Part shown: positions 21,263 to 35,400 of the stretch, in pieces | Position numbering within the stretch: the stretch's first letter is position 1 | How the letters are laid out: each line of letters begins with the position of its first letter | From: Lutjanus erythropterus | Taxonomy: Eukaryota > Chordata > Actinopteri > Lutjaniformes > Lutjanidae | Direction: 5' to 3' | Assembly: GCA_020091685.1 (NCBI GenBank) | Contig: CM034602.1 | Location: forward strand, 420,051 to 484,050 | DNA length: 64,000 bases | Made by a program: the position numbers and the translations under genes | The notes under the pieces: model-generated | The model's database searches: none | What the model saw: the letters and a program-made list of their open reading frames with translations, nothing else | Told to the model about the DNA's origin: nothing

Positions 21263-23351
21263 TACATCTTTCCACAGGGCGGCACACAGCGGCAGGTTGT
21301 TGAGCGCCTGCTGATACAGAAGTCTCACCTACAACAGAAATCAGATCCAATAAAAGAGGAAGAGGAGGGGGACAGAAGACACAGCAGAGGACGGAGCGTC
21401 CAGTCAGTGAGACAGAAACACAAAAGGACACGTGGATGAAGTCAGAGGTTCACTTCAGTCGGGTTCTAACACTACAAACACAACAAACACACAAACTGAA
21501 GCTAAACGGACACTTTACACATTACTGCTGATAATAAACCTGCAGAAGAAGAAATCAGATTCAGTCACAGTTCTTCATCATCATCATCATCAATGAAACA
21601 ACTTCCCACACCGAAAATCAAAGCTGCTTTTAGCTTTTGAAGTTATGTAGACTAAACTTCCTGTTGAGTGTCACATGACCCGTCCATCAGTGACTCACCT
21701 CAGGTCGCTGCTTTAGTTCCCTCACCGCAGAAATCGCTCTGCCGAGAAACAAACAGGCGGTCAGCTTCAGTCAGGCTGCTTTTAATCCACAACATTATGA
21801 TTCATCTGTTCAACAAACCGACTCGTCAGTCCGTCTCTCACCTCCCGTCTTTAAGTTTCACGTGGGGGTGATGATTTATTGATGATCGATTCATCAGTTA
21901 AGAATCTGATCTATCAAATAAAGATCTGAACGCTCCACTTCATGTGTTTAACGTGTTTGTGTATGATGTGTGTAGAACGCCGTCAGAGAACGTCCAACAT
22001 GCTGCTGCACAAACAAAGTTTTGATTGACGGGGATGTTCGGAAAATGCAAAATCTACACTTTTTAATTTCAATTGATTGTTAATGTTACCAATGATCAAT
22101 TAAGCAAAGTGTCATAAAGCTTTATAAACAGTCAAAGATTAAACAAATAAATATAGAAAACAAAAGATAATGTGTGTGTTTTGTTTTGTGTGTTTTTTGT
22201 CATGTGACTCTGGAGAAACACGTGCTGCACACCTGCAGGTGGGCGGGTCAGAAAAATCTAAATATCAGATTATTGGTGGGTGGATGAAAAATTATATCAT
22301 TAACGAGGAAAATTTATATTAAAAGCTTCATGTTCCATCATCAGGTAGATGCTAGTCTGACTCTCTGGATACTCGCTGCCATTGGTCACTTTCTCAAAGC
22401 GGCACTGCAGCGTACGGATCTACGTTTTCAGTCCCCAGAAAACAACAAAAAACCTCGGAGCTGAAAATGCAGGAGAGAACGCAGCGAGGGTGCTGCTGCA
22501 GAACATGTTGAGGAACATCTGCACGTCAGGAGGGGAGCTCTGGTTTTAAAACCACAACATCACTGCAAAACAAGAGCTAACAGCTGTTAGCTTGTTTATG
22601 TTTGTGCCGTTAGCGTCCCAGGTGCTAATCTGCTGTTTTCAGAGTGTCAGTCGCAGCTCAGGTGATGCTCTCGTTTACCAGCAGAACGTCCACGTATGAA
22701 AACGTGGACAGTGGACGCTGTGATGCTGCTCAGTGGCGGGACTTCATACACAGCATGCGTCTGTGTTCATGTTCTGGTGTGTCATTAAATTTGGTGTGCG
22801 TCCTCCTGTAGTTCAGTTATAAACTCAGTGAACCATGATGCACTCCAGCTGTGCAGCATCAGCATTCTTTGTGTTTCTTTGTTTTCTTTGTTTCTGTGTG
22901 TTTTCTTTGTTTCTTTGTGTTTCTTTGTGTTTTCTTTGTGTTTTCTGTGTGTTTTCTTTGTGTTTTCTTTGTTTCTTTGTGTTTTCTGTGTGTTTTCTGT
23001 GTGTTTTCTTTGTTTCTGTGTGTTTTCTTTGTTTCTTTGTGTTTTCTGTGTGTTTTCTGTGTGTTTTCTGTGTGTTTTCTTTGTGTTTTCTGTGTGTTTT
23101 CTGTGTGTTTTCTGTCCACCTGGTTTTCTTTACACTCACATTTTCCAGAAGGCCAAACACTTTGGAGAGTTAGTGTTCAACATCCGAGCCTGGAACTTGA
23201 GGTGTTCAATGTTTCCGTCCTGCCACTCCTGATGCAGCAACCTGCACAACAACAACTCAACTCAGAAAGCAACTGAAAACAACGGCAGCTGTTCCTGACA
23301 CACAGAAACCAGTCGACCTCTGCTGGTTTACATCAGACCTGACCTCATACA

Positions 23352-23406
<55 letters not shown>

Positions 23407-26400
23407 TGTCAGTATGTGTGTACCTGAGGCCCAGTTCAGTGTTGTTGGGCATGGCGTATCTCAGTCTCTCCAGCACCAGTGCATGCTGGGACTGTGGCAG
23501 ACAGCTCAGGTACAGAGTCACCACCTGAAAATAAAAACAGCAGCTTCTTTTCATCACGACCAGCAGAGTTATTAAGATCTATAGAACCAATCAGAATGTT
23601 TGTTTACAGCTGGAATAAACAAGTTCACAGATTTTACAGATCTGCATGATTCAAACCAGCTGACAACCTGTTTATTGTGCATTTTGTCTCTTTTTTGTCA
23701 AATGAATTAAAGTCAAATCATGAGTGTAGGAGGAGGACAGACGTCCAGTGAGCAGCTGATGCTGATGATGATGATGATGAAGGACCCCGACATGAATCAT
23801 CCTGAAGGGTTTAATTAACAACACTGACCTGCTCACTCAACATGAACCTGCTGGTTACATCATCATGGACCAACATATATCCATCATTTGACCCAAAATA
23901 TGAATTTTAAAATGATTTTTGTGATTTAACAATGACTGTATGATCAGAATGGTATCCATAGCAACCGTCTGCTATACAGAAATAACAGACCTTAGAAAGC
24001 TTTAACCAATCAGAATAAACAAAGTCATGTTATCAAAGACGATATTATCCTGTGTGTCATTAAGACGATGTGAACGTTTCAGTTTGAGATCAACATGAAG
24101 AAGAACTCGTTCTGTTAGGAACCTTCATCTCACCTGTCTGAGCAGGTAACAGCTACACAACTTAGACATATTTAAGATATTTATTTGAAGTTATTTTTCA
24201 TGCAAACAATGACATAAAATGCTGAGATTTCTTTTGAATTTGAATCTTTGGCTTTTGATTTTTCAGACGCTGCAGCTTTAAATCAGACGTCAAAGTCAAC
24301 TTTAGTTTTTTTTTTCTTCTTATTTGAAAACTGCTGATAAATAAAATTATTTGTACAGAATCGACTTCAGGTGAGTCGATTTCTAACTTTTAAATATTCA
24401 CCATCATCATAAATATCAGCAAATCACAACGTCCATACTGATTGTTTGATCGATTGATTGATTGATTGACACACACAGTCTGACCTTGTTGTGGAAACGG
24501 TAGCAGCTCCAGAACTCTGCAGGGTTGAAGGGAACGTCCAGTCGAGACGGAACGGTGCTGAGACACCGATGGATCAGATCTGAGAACAGTTTGGAGCGAC
24601 CGCGGGCCTGAAGACTGCAGCTGAACACCAGGTAACTGTACACACACACAGAACACACAGAACACACACAGAACACACACAGAACACACACAGAACACAC
24701 AGAACATACACAGAACACACACAGAACACACAGAACACACACAGAACACACACAGAACACACAGAACATACACAGAACACACACAGAACACACAGAACAC
24801 AGATGATAATGATTCATATTGATTCATCTCAGGGTATCAATACTGTCAATCATCAACACCTGGAATCTGTTGGGTTTGATTATAAAAAAATAAAGATGCT
24901 AATCAATGAAACTGTGGTTAAGAATTTGATTGATCAAGTCAAACTCGATGGACTGGATATCAAAGATCTAAAGATGATCTGTTTCTTCTCTGTAAACATG
25001 TTCACTCCTGTTCTTCATTATATTCTTGAATTCTTCATGTGAAGAACTTTGTGGTTTCAGGCCTTCAGTTTCACAGTGTATGAATGTGACATGTGACTGT
25101 GAAACACTGAAAAAGATTGATTGATCTGTAATGTTACTGAGGATCGATTACAGAAAAGGGAAAAAAAAAATGTGCTGCTTTAATAAAAGATCATGTCACT
25201 GGTTTGTGAGTTATTCTTAGTGGTAGAAGATGATCTATTTCATGTTTATTTACACTTTTTATAAATGAATCAGATCAAAGTGTCAGGAAGTTAAGAAGTT
25301 AGTTAGAAGTTTAGAAGTTAATTTACTCATTAAATGATACAGTTGTGACTCCACTGTATCTGATGCAGACGAGTTCAGTTCTCAACATGATCCACTCACT
25401 TCTGTCTCCTTAACATTTTGACCAGCAGGTCAAAGTTAACTGGCTTCATTATTGCAGCAGGACTTATTTTACAAAACTGCAAAAACACAAAACCTCCCAG
25501 AATTCACTTTGTTTTCTACATGAAAAAGTTGGATGGCGGTCACTGCATTATATATTTTTTAATAAACTTCTTTTCAACTGTAGAAACTGTCACACTGGAC
25601 GAGAGTCCAACATTATCTGGTCCTCAAAAATCATCTTAACACTGAGATTAAATCTAATCCTCCACAATTAATTCCTGTTAATCAGTTTAACTGTCAGAGA
25701 GCAGTGAGATGATGTCCATGTCTTTTTGTGTCTCATTCTTTTACTGTTTTTATGTATGTAAACTGTAATCAGAGCGTCCTTGTAAAAGTGAGCTAAAGGT
25801 TGGACTGAACGTCGCTCAGAGTAGAAACCGAGCAGCAGGTGGCGCTCCTGCACAGACACTCACTCCATCCACAGCTTGTGAAGCTCGTCCAGCTGCAGCG
25901 ACGATCCCAGCGCTCGCTCAAAGGCGTCCACCGTCTCGTCCACAGAGCCATGAAGCCACTGCCAGCGACTGCAGCAACAACAACAAGAAGGGCAGTTTAA
26001 CCTCAGCGATTCACATCCTACGTGTCACTGACACGGAATTAACACGAAAACTCAGAGTTCTGTGAACTCGTCTTTGGCTGGTTTGGTTTATTTGATCAAT
26101 AGATACAAAAATGACTCGATACTCAGGATGCAACAAAACTCACAGGTCAGATTGTATCACTCTTCTGAGTCACACATCGCTTTTCAGATCAGGTGACATC
26201 AGGATTAAAAATGCACTTTGGTCTCAGTTTGTAGTCGTCGCCATAGTGATGGAATAAGAATAATAACAATAATAAACTTCTAATACTATACTATAGCACA
26301 TACAATAGATAATTATACACTGTACAGTATAATACACTCCTGCACTCTGTAGTCTGACTCAGTGTCCCGCCCACAACACTATCTGATTGGTTAGAGGTCA

Positions 26401-29400
26401 CAAGTAACAGCCAATCAGCACAGACACACCGAGTCAGAGTTCAGTGTTGTTGATGGGGAGCAGCTGTAACTCAAACATCCATCAAACCAGAACTTATAAA
26501 TACATCATGAATAAACCAACACAGACCAGTGAACGAGGTGGAGGTAAGCGATCTGTGGGCGGAGCTGCTCCTGCAGCTCCTTGATGATTGGACCTCTCAG
26601 CAGCTCCTCAGAAGGAAACCCCAGGATGTGTCTGAGAAGAGAAAAGAGAAACCGTAACCTGAAGTCCTCGGTGTGTTTCAGCATTCATCACACTGACACA
26701 CACACTGTGTACCTGAGAACGTCCACAGGTGTCCTCTCATTCTGCTCGTCCTCACACAGACTAAGGACGAAGCCTCTGAACAGAGGAACGATGGCGCTCG
26801 ACTGCTTCTGTCACACAAGACGCAGGGAGAAAAACACAACATTTAACTGAGCGACAGTAGGATTGTTTCCGTCCTACCTGGACGCAGACACCTGAGCTCA
26901 CCTGAGCCATGAGGAACTTGCAGGAGTGATAGAAGACCTCGGCGTTGTTGGGACACTCGGCCAGAGCGTGAAGCCACATGCTGACCGCCTGATCTGTGTG
27001 TCCCCTCCTCATGTGGAGGTCGGCCAGAGCGTCTCTCAGAGCGCAGGACTCGGGACAGACCTCCAGCAGAGACTCACACAGAGAGACACCCTCGTCAAAC
27101 CTGTATGAAGACAACGTCATCATCTGTAAATGTTGAAGTAATCCAACAAATTCAGGAGGAGAAAAAGACAAGTCTCTGCAGGACAGATCTGGTTTTGATG
27201 GGACGACTGAAAGCAAAGACACTGTTGGAGGAAGGAGACAGAATGGAGGGACTGAATGTGATTGGACAGCTGTCTCAAAATACACTGACAAAGAAAACTC
27301 AAATGGAAGATATTAGAGATCCTTTGTTGGTATAAACCACCGGGTCCGGAAAAACATTCTCACCCTGAATATCTACAGCAGAGTCAGAGACAGTCCACCT
27401 GAGCAGAGGGGACGGGTCTGTCCTTGATTCTGATCCTGAACTGTCACATGAGGTAAAGACCTGCTTCATTCTCACACGTAAAATCATCAGACGGGCGAGT
27501 GACGAGTCGGCTCACCTCTCCAGCAGTCTGTTGAGGAAGATGAGGTTGGTGTGAAGAGGCAGACAGGCCAGCGTCCTCTCCCTGGGAGACACAGACTCGT
27601 CGCTGCACTGACGGATGGCGTCTGAGACAGACGTAGACACAAGATGAAGAGACTAAACTCTGACTGACACGTTACTGTGATCATCCTGCTGCTGTCTGAT
27701 GTGTCCGTACCTTGAAAGAGGGCGGTGAGGATGTCAGGCGGCGTGCTGATGTCCTGCGGCGTCCTCCAGGGCAGCAGGAAGGACTCTCTGCTGACCAGTC
27801 TGGACGGGCCGGACTCTGCCGGGTCGTACAGGCCCGACGGCAGCCGGTCAAACTCCGTCAGGTGGATGTAAGAGAGCCAGAGCAGCGCCCGGTCGCCGGC
27901 CGTCAGGTGCTCAGCGATGCTCCTGTCGTGGGCCGACTTCAGCGCGTTCTGAAGAAACACAAAACAATATTATTGATTATTGTTTAATATTAGACATGAT
28001 CAACATTTTTTACATTTTATGGACCATAACAACTTCTTGATTAGTGGAAAAATTACTGCCAAATTAATCACTAGTTGAAAAAAAGCGTGAAATCAGGTGG
28101 AGCACACTGACGTACGTCTTCACTTATCGATCATTAATTTAATCAATGATCAATTAAGGACAGAGCTTACAGTTTTCACCCTATAAATTTCTACAGTTTG
28201 TCTGTCTCTTGCTGTCGTCCATGTCTGACCTGCAGGACGGCCAGCGCGCTGTCCATCCTGCCCGTGAACAGGTTGAGGTGGACTCTGTAGAGCAGAGCCT
28301 CCATCAGCTGGAAGGACAGTTTGTCCGAGACGCCAGGAGACGCTTCAGACAGGAGGAAGTGCAGCAGACGATCACACACGTAGTCCTTCCCCTCGAACGA
28401 GCTCTCCAGGTTCAAATACTGCAGGCAGAAAATCATCATCAAGATTTAGACAGACAGAAAAATATTTCTTCAGAAAACTGAACAGTAATCAATGAATTGA
28501 TCAGTGTGGACGCAGAAGACAGAAGACGTCACTCGACAAGCTGCAGCAAAACTTTTACACTTTATGTCAAAACTCAAAATCATGACAGTAAGCTGCTTTG
28601 ACATTTTCAGTCGTCTCAACATTTTTTATTTACAGAGCAGCAGATGAAGTTTGAACAGTGATTAAACTTAAACTATGTGTGTGTTGCGTTTTAACGCACA
28701 CCTGCCAGCCAATCAGAGCAGAGTCTGGACTCATGTAGTGTATCAGGAATAAAAAGCAGCATTACGTCAATCAGTCATTTTCTGACTTTTCCTTTGCAGA
28801 TTTTTGCCGTAATAGATTTGAAATATTTCTCCATCATAACAACTTGATGTGACGGGGCGGCTTGCAGGGGACAGCCAGAGGACAGCCAGAGGACAGCCAG
28901 AGGACAGCCAGAGGACAGCTGGACTGCGTGGACAGATCTTCAACAGAAACGTTTGGACTCACGTTCCACCAGACTCTGTAGTGCGGCGCGTGCTCCACAG
29001 CCATCTCACACATCTCCTGCACCTCGTCTCTGCTGCCCCGTCTGGAGAACAGGGACAGGTAGTGACTCCACACCTCCGGGTCATCGCAGTTTGTCTCCAG
29101 AGCTCGAGACAACGTGTTCAGAGCAGCTTCCAGACACTCCGCGGCAGACCTGAGGACAGACATCAGGTCGACATCAGATTCTCAAGCCGAAGTCGTACGA
29201 GCAGTGAAGAGAAATGAGACGACTTACGTCTCGTTCTGATTGAGGTATTTGAAGGCCAGTTTGATCCACAGCTGAGTGTCTCCAGGACTCTCCAGGACAC
29301 TTGTCTCCAGGTTTGATATGTCGTCCGTCTCACTGACAAAATAACGTTTGTCCTCTGATGTGACACAGACGTCCAGAGCAGACAGGCTGGACACGGAGCC

Positions 29401-32400
29401 GTCCTCTGTGTGCAGAGACATGAACACAGTCAGCAGATGATCATGGACAGAACTGAGGCTGCAACTAATCATCAATTACTTATTAATTAAAACAATTAAT
29501 CAATTATAGTTGTTTATCTATAAAATGTCAGAAAATGGTAGAAAATAGATCCAAACATGAAAAGAGGTGGAACGTTTTCATGTTTGGATCTATTTTTCAA
29601 CTAGTGATCAATCAGGTAATAACTTTTCCTCTAATCTGACCTACTTTTAAATTTGCAAAAGTGAGACGACGTTAATTAAACAATGAATCATTGAGTCATT
29701 TTTTTAAAGATAAAATTCTCTGATCTCAGTTTCTTAAACGTGAATATTTTCTGGTTTCTTTACTCGTCTGACAGGAAACTGAAGATCTGAGTTGTGAACT
29801 TCAGATGTAAAGTATGTGAGACGTTTGTCTTTCTGTCTGCAGCCCGGAGGGGACAGCAGTGAACCCGTCTCCTCACCGTGTCTCCCAGCCGTCACGTGTC
29901 CGGCTGCGGCCTCGTCCTCGCTGTTGTCCTCGGGGCCGCAGCCGCTCTGTGCCGATGGCGTCGGTCTCCACCTCCTCATGTCTTTACAGGTGGTGAACGG
30001 AGGGACTGGAGGAGGACAGAGACGTCACAGGTCAGGAGACTGATCATCTGAAAATGATGATGATGATGACGAAGACTTCACTCACCGTGTCGTTTGCTTT
30101 CGTTCACTTTGCTGACGAGGAGGACGGCCTTCTGATCGACTCCCATTCTGTCTTTGTTGGTGCCAAACAGCTTCTTCATGTATTTTTCTACGAGGCACAG
30201 AAACACGTTGGGATGAAGAATGTATTGATATATTTGATCATTATCATTTTTAATCTCTAAAATTGTTCTGTGTTAGAAAACAGACAAGAATTCACAACTT
30301 CAAACTATTAAACATGTTCAAATCCTTCAAACATTCAAACTAACATCTGCTGACAACACAGCTGTAAAAATCTGATATTATAATCATCTTTGTATTAAAC
30401 TAGGTTTTCTATAAAAAAAAGTTGGTCCTTTAAAGTTAAAGTTGTGTCCCAGATGATTTAATCAGGCATACAAAGGGTCAGCTATACCCTAAGGACCCCT
30501 GTCTCACTTCCTGGTTTAAAAAAAGACAAGAATACTGTTCAAACTCTGGAAAACTTTATATTTTTAGACAAATTCATTCTATAACATTTCTATCAGATGT
30601 GTCTCAACTATCATCCAACAACAGTAGTCATGGCGACAGCCTCTTTCTCTCTCTGCAGCTCACCTGTGGCGGCACTGATGTCATCATCTGAGCTGCTCTC
30701 TGTACAGCCAATCAGAGGCAGGTTGTAGGACAGGATGTCCTGGAAGAGCTGGTTTCCAGTCAGAGTGCAGTTCCTCATGTGCTGCCTGCAGAGCAGAGGA
30801 GCAGCGACGTGTTACATAACCATACATGATGACATATACAGAGCAGAGCGCCGACCAACACGTTCTCACCATCTGCAGTCGTCGTCGTTGCAGGTTCCTG
30901 TGAGGTCGAAGCGACAGAAGCGTGTTGCAGGTTGGATGGTGTTGCTGTAGGTCACAGAGCTCAGGGACAACTTCTCCTTGGTCCTGTAGTACGGACTGAA
31001 CCTGAAACACACATCAGACAGTTTCCTGACATTTTATGACCAGAACAACTGATCGATTAGTGGAAAAATTATTATATGATTATAGGTCCAAACATGTGAA
31101 AACAGGTGGACGTCCACGCACTCCACCTGTTTTCACGTGTTTGGACATATTTTTCAATTGACAAGATAACAAGACAAGCAGTTCAGAAAAAAACAGCCAG
31201 CTGTCATGGATCAATATGGACCTGTATGATCTGAAGACCAGCAGAGGGCTGTGATAGGGTCCAAAGGGAACCGGCTTCAGGTCCAAGCTCCCTGATTGGC
31301 TCGTGGCTGCGTCCACCTCCACAGTCACCACCTGCGGGGACAGAAGAAGAAGACACTGACCATCATGAATTATTTAGTCTAACAGCAGGTTTCAGATGTA
31401 AAAACTAAAATATGATGTGAAACTGCTTTTACTGAGTCTCAGTGTGAGTCAGAGTGTAAAGGACAAACACGACAACACAGACAAATAAAGGTTGATGGAA
31501 AACACCTGTGCAGGTGCAGGTGGGGGTTTGTCACCAGGCTCTCCCACACTGTGCAGCTCCCTCAGCAGCAGCTCCCCCAGCCGAGGCTGCTGCTGGTCCC
31601 TCAGCCTCAGAGTGTCCACGTCCAGTCCTGCAAACATCTCAGCAGGAGGTCTGGAGCCAGAGGAGGAGGAGGAGGAGGAGCTGGGGGGGGACTTGGAGGA
31701 GCTCTGATCTTTAGCTGGAGTGGAGCTGAGCTGCTCCAGGTTGGGTTTGGTGAAGGAGGAGCTGGACTGACGGAGGGAGTGTCTGCGTGGCCGTTTGGCT
31801 GCAGCAGCAGGAGCAGCAGGAGCAGCAGGAGGAGGAGGAGGAGCAGGAGGAGCAGGAGCAGGAGCAGCTTCTGGCTCTTGGTCGTCTGTCTCGGGGACAT
31901 CTTCACTGTCCAAGGTGAGTTTGTCCTGGGTGAGGTCATGCAGGGAGGGCTGCGGCAGAGGAAAGGAGGTGGAGGAGGGAGGCGGATCGGGAGGAGTGGA
32001 GGCGCGTGCAGGAGGCTCAGAGGACACGTCTGAGAGGAGGCCTTTGTTACGGAGGGCCTGCGCCTCCTTCAACTTCTGGATCTTCAGGGCGTACTCCGAC
32101 TCCAGCTGCTGCAGACGCTGCTTCTGAGCCATCAGCTCCACCAAGTGACGCTCTGATCCTCCAGCCGGGACGCCGTCCACACGCTGCAGCTTACTGGGCT
32201 GAGAGGGGACGACAGAGGAGGGGACAGAGAGGGGACGACAGAGGGGGACAGAGGGGGACGACAGAGGGGGACAGAGGGGGGCAGAGAGGGGATGACAGAG
32301 GGACAGAGGGGATGACAGAGAGGGGACGACAGAGGGGGACAGAGGGGGACGACAGAGGGGACAGAGGGGGGAGAGGAGAGGGGATGACAGAGAGGGGACA

Positions 32401-35400
32401 GAGGGGATGACAGAGAGGGACGACAGAGAGGGACAGAGAGGGGACGACAGAGAGGGGACGACAGAGGGGGCAGAGAGGACGACAGAGGGGGCAAGCAGAG
32501 AGGACGACAGAGAGGGGACAGAGAGGGGATCGACAGAGGGGGGGCAGAGAGGGGACAGAGAGGACAGAGGGGGATGACAGAGAGGACGACAGAGAGGGAC
32601 AGAGAGAGGGGACCACAGAGAGGGACGACAGAGGGGGCAGAGAGGGGACAGACAGAGAGGACAGAGAGGGGACGACAGAGAGGGGACAGAGAGGACCAGA
32701 GAGGGGGCAGAGAGGGACCACAGAGAGGGACAGAGAGGGGACGACAGAGAGGGACAGAGAGGGGACGACAGAGGGGGCAGAGAGGGGACCACAGAGAGGG
32801 CAGAGGGGACAGAGAGGGACAGAGGGGACGACAGAGAGGCAGAGAGGGGACGACAGGAGAGGCAGAGAGGGGACGACAGAGAGGGACAGAGAGGGGACGA
32901 CAGAGAGGGGACAGAGAGGGGACAGAGAGGGGACAGAGAGGGGACCACAGAGGGGACAGAGGGGCAGAGAGGGGATGACAGAGAGGGACAGAGGGGGATG
33001 ACAGAGAGGACGACAGAGGGGACAGAGGGACGACAGAGGGGGACAGAGGGGCAGAGAGGGGATGACAGAGAGGGACAGAGGGGGGATGACAGAGAGGGAC
33101 CACAGAGAGGGGACAGAGAGGGACAGGACGACAGAGGGGGACAGAGGGGGAACGACAGAGGGGACAGAGGGGGCAGAGAGGGATGACAGAGAGGACAGAG
33201 GGGGATGACAGAGAGGGACTACAGAGGGGGACTACAGAGGGGGACAGAGGGGGCAGAGAGGGATGACAGAGAGGGACAGAGGGGATGACAGAGAGGGGAC
33301 GACAGAGAGGGGACAGAGAGGGGACGACAGAGAGGGGCTACAGAGGGGGCAGAGAGGGGACGCACAGAGGGGCAGAGGGGACGACAGAGAGGGACAGAGA
33401 GGACGACAGAGGGGCAGAGAGGGGACAGAGAGGGACAGAGGGGGATGACAGAGAGGGGACCACAGAGGGGACAGAGAGGGGACCAGAGAGGGGACGACAG
33501 AGGGGGCAGAGAGAGGGGACGACAGAGAGGGGACAGAGAGGGGACTCAAGGAGGGGACAGAGAGGGGATCGACAGAGGGGCAGAGAGGGGACTACAGAGA
33601 GGGACAGAGAGGGACCGACAGAGAGGACAGAGGGGACGACAGAGGGGGTGAGAGGGACTCCACAGAGAGGGGCAGAGAGGGGACAGAGAGGGGACAGAGA
33701 GGGGACTCCACAGAGAGGCAGAGAGGACTACAGAGAGGGGCAGAGAGGGGACGCACAGAGGGGACAGAGAGGGGACGACAGAGAGGGGACAGAGAGGGGG
33801 ACAGAGAGGGGACAGAGAGGGGACGACAGAGGGGGACAGAGGGGCAGAGAGGGGATGACAGAGAGGACAGAGGGGGGATGACAGAGAGGGGACGACAGAG
33901 GGGGACAGAGGGGGACGCAAGAGGGGGACAGAGGGGCAGAGAGGGATGACAGAGAGGGACAGAGGGGGATGACAGAGAGGGACGACAGAGAGGGGACAGA
34001 GAGGGGACAGAGAGGGGACAGAGAGGGGACTACAGAGGGGGACAGAGGGGGACGACAGAGGGGGACAGAGGGGCAGAGAGGATGACAGAGAGGACAGAGG
34101 GGGATGACAGAGAGGAATGACAGAGGGGGACCCAGAGGGGGACAGAGGGGGCAGAGAGGGGATGACAGAGAGGACAGAGGGGGGGGAGACAGAGAGGGGA
34201 CGACAGAGAGGGACAGAGAGGGGACGACAGGAGGGACCGACAGAGGGGGGCAGAGAGGACGACAGAGGGGGCAGAGAGGGGAGGACAGAGAGGGGACAGA
34301 GAGGGGACCCACAGAGGGGGCAGAGAGGGGACAGAGAGGACAGAGGGGGGATGACAGAGAGGGGACGAAGAGAGGGGACAGAGAGGGACGACAGAGAGGG
34401 AGATCATGGGGGCAGAGGACGACAGAGAGGGGACAGAGACGACAGAGAGGACAGAGAGGGAGCGACAGAGGGGGCAGAGAGGGGACGACAGAGAGGGACA
34501 GAGGGACTCGACAGAGAGGGGACAGAGAGGGGACTGACAGAGGGGGCAGAGAGGACTACACAGAGGCAGAGGGGACAGAGAGGGGACAGAGAGGGACCTA
34601 CAGAGGCAGAGAGGGGACGACAGAGAGGCAGAGGGGATCGACAGAGAGGGACGACAGAGAGGGACAAGAGGGGACTGACAGAGAGGGGACAGAGAGGGGA
34701 CAGAGAGGGGACAGAGAGGGGACTCCACAGAGGGACAGAGGGGGCGACAGAGGGGGACAGAGGGGGGCAGAGAGGGGATGACAGAGAGGGACAGAGGGGA
34801 TGACAGAGAGGACGACAGAGGGGGACAGAGGGGGGACGACAGAGGGGACAGAGGGGGCAGAGGGGATGACAGAGGAGGGACAGAGGGGATGACAGAGAGG
34901 GACTCACAGAGAGGGGACAGAGAGGGGACAGAGAGGGGACCGACAGAGGGGGACAGAGGGGACGACAGAGGGGGGACAGAGGGGGCAGAGAGGGGATGAC
35001 AGAGAGGGACAGAGGGGGGATGACAGAGAGGGGACTTACAGAGGGGGACGACAGAGGGGACAGAGAGGGGGCAGAGAGGGGATGACAGAGAGGACAGAGG
35101 GGGATGACAGAGAGGGGACCGACAGAGAGGGGACAGAGAGGGACCGACAGAGAGGGGACGACAGAGGGGCAGAGAGGGGACGACAGAGGGGGCAGAGAGG
35201 GGACCGACAGAGAGGGGACAGAGAGGACGACAGAGGGGGCAGGAGAGGGGACAGAGAGGACAGAGGGGGATGACAGAGAGGGACGACAGAGAGGGACAGA
35301 GAGGGGACGACAGAGAGGACCGACAGAGAGGGACGACAGAGGGGGGCAGAGAGGGGACAACAGAGAGGGGACAGAGAGGGGACACAGAGAGGGGACAGAG

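Noticed and set aside
22825..23276. Cys/Phe/Leu-rich and Lys/His/Thr/Glu-rich ORFs
   Set aside because: Artefacts of the 18-19 nt minisatellite in zfc3h1 intron 32; only 23140-23241 is coding.
28849..29217. Plus-strand 122-residue ORF
   Set aside because: It is antisense to zfc3h1 exon 22, which has conserved protein motifs and splice sites on the minus strand, and its start lies in a minisatellite.
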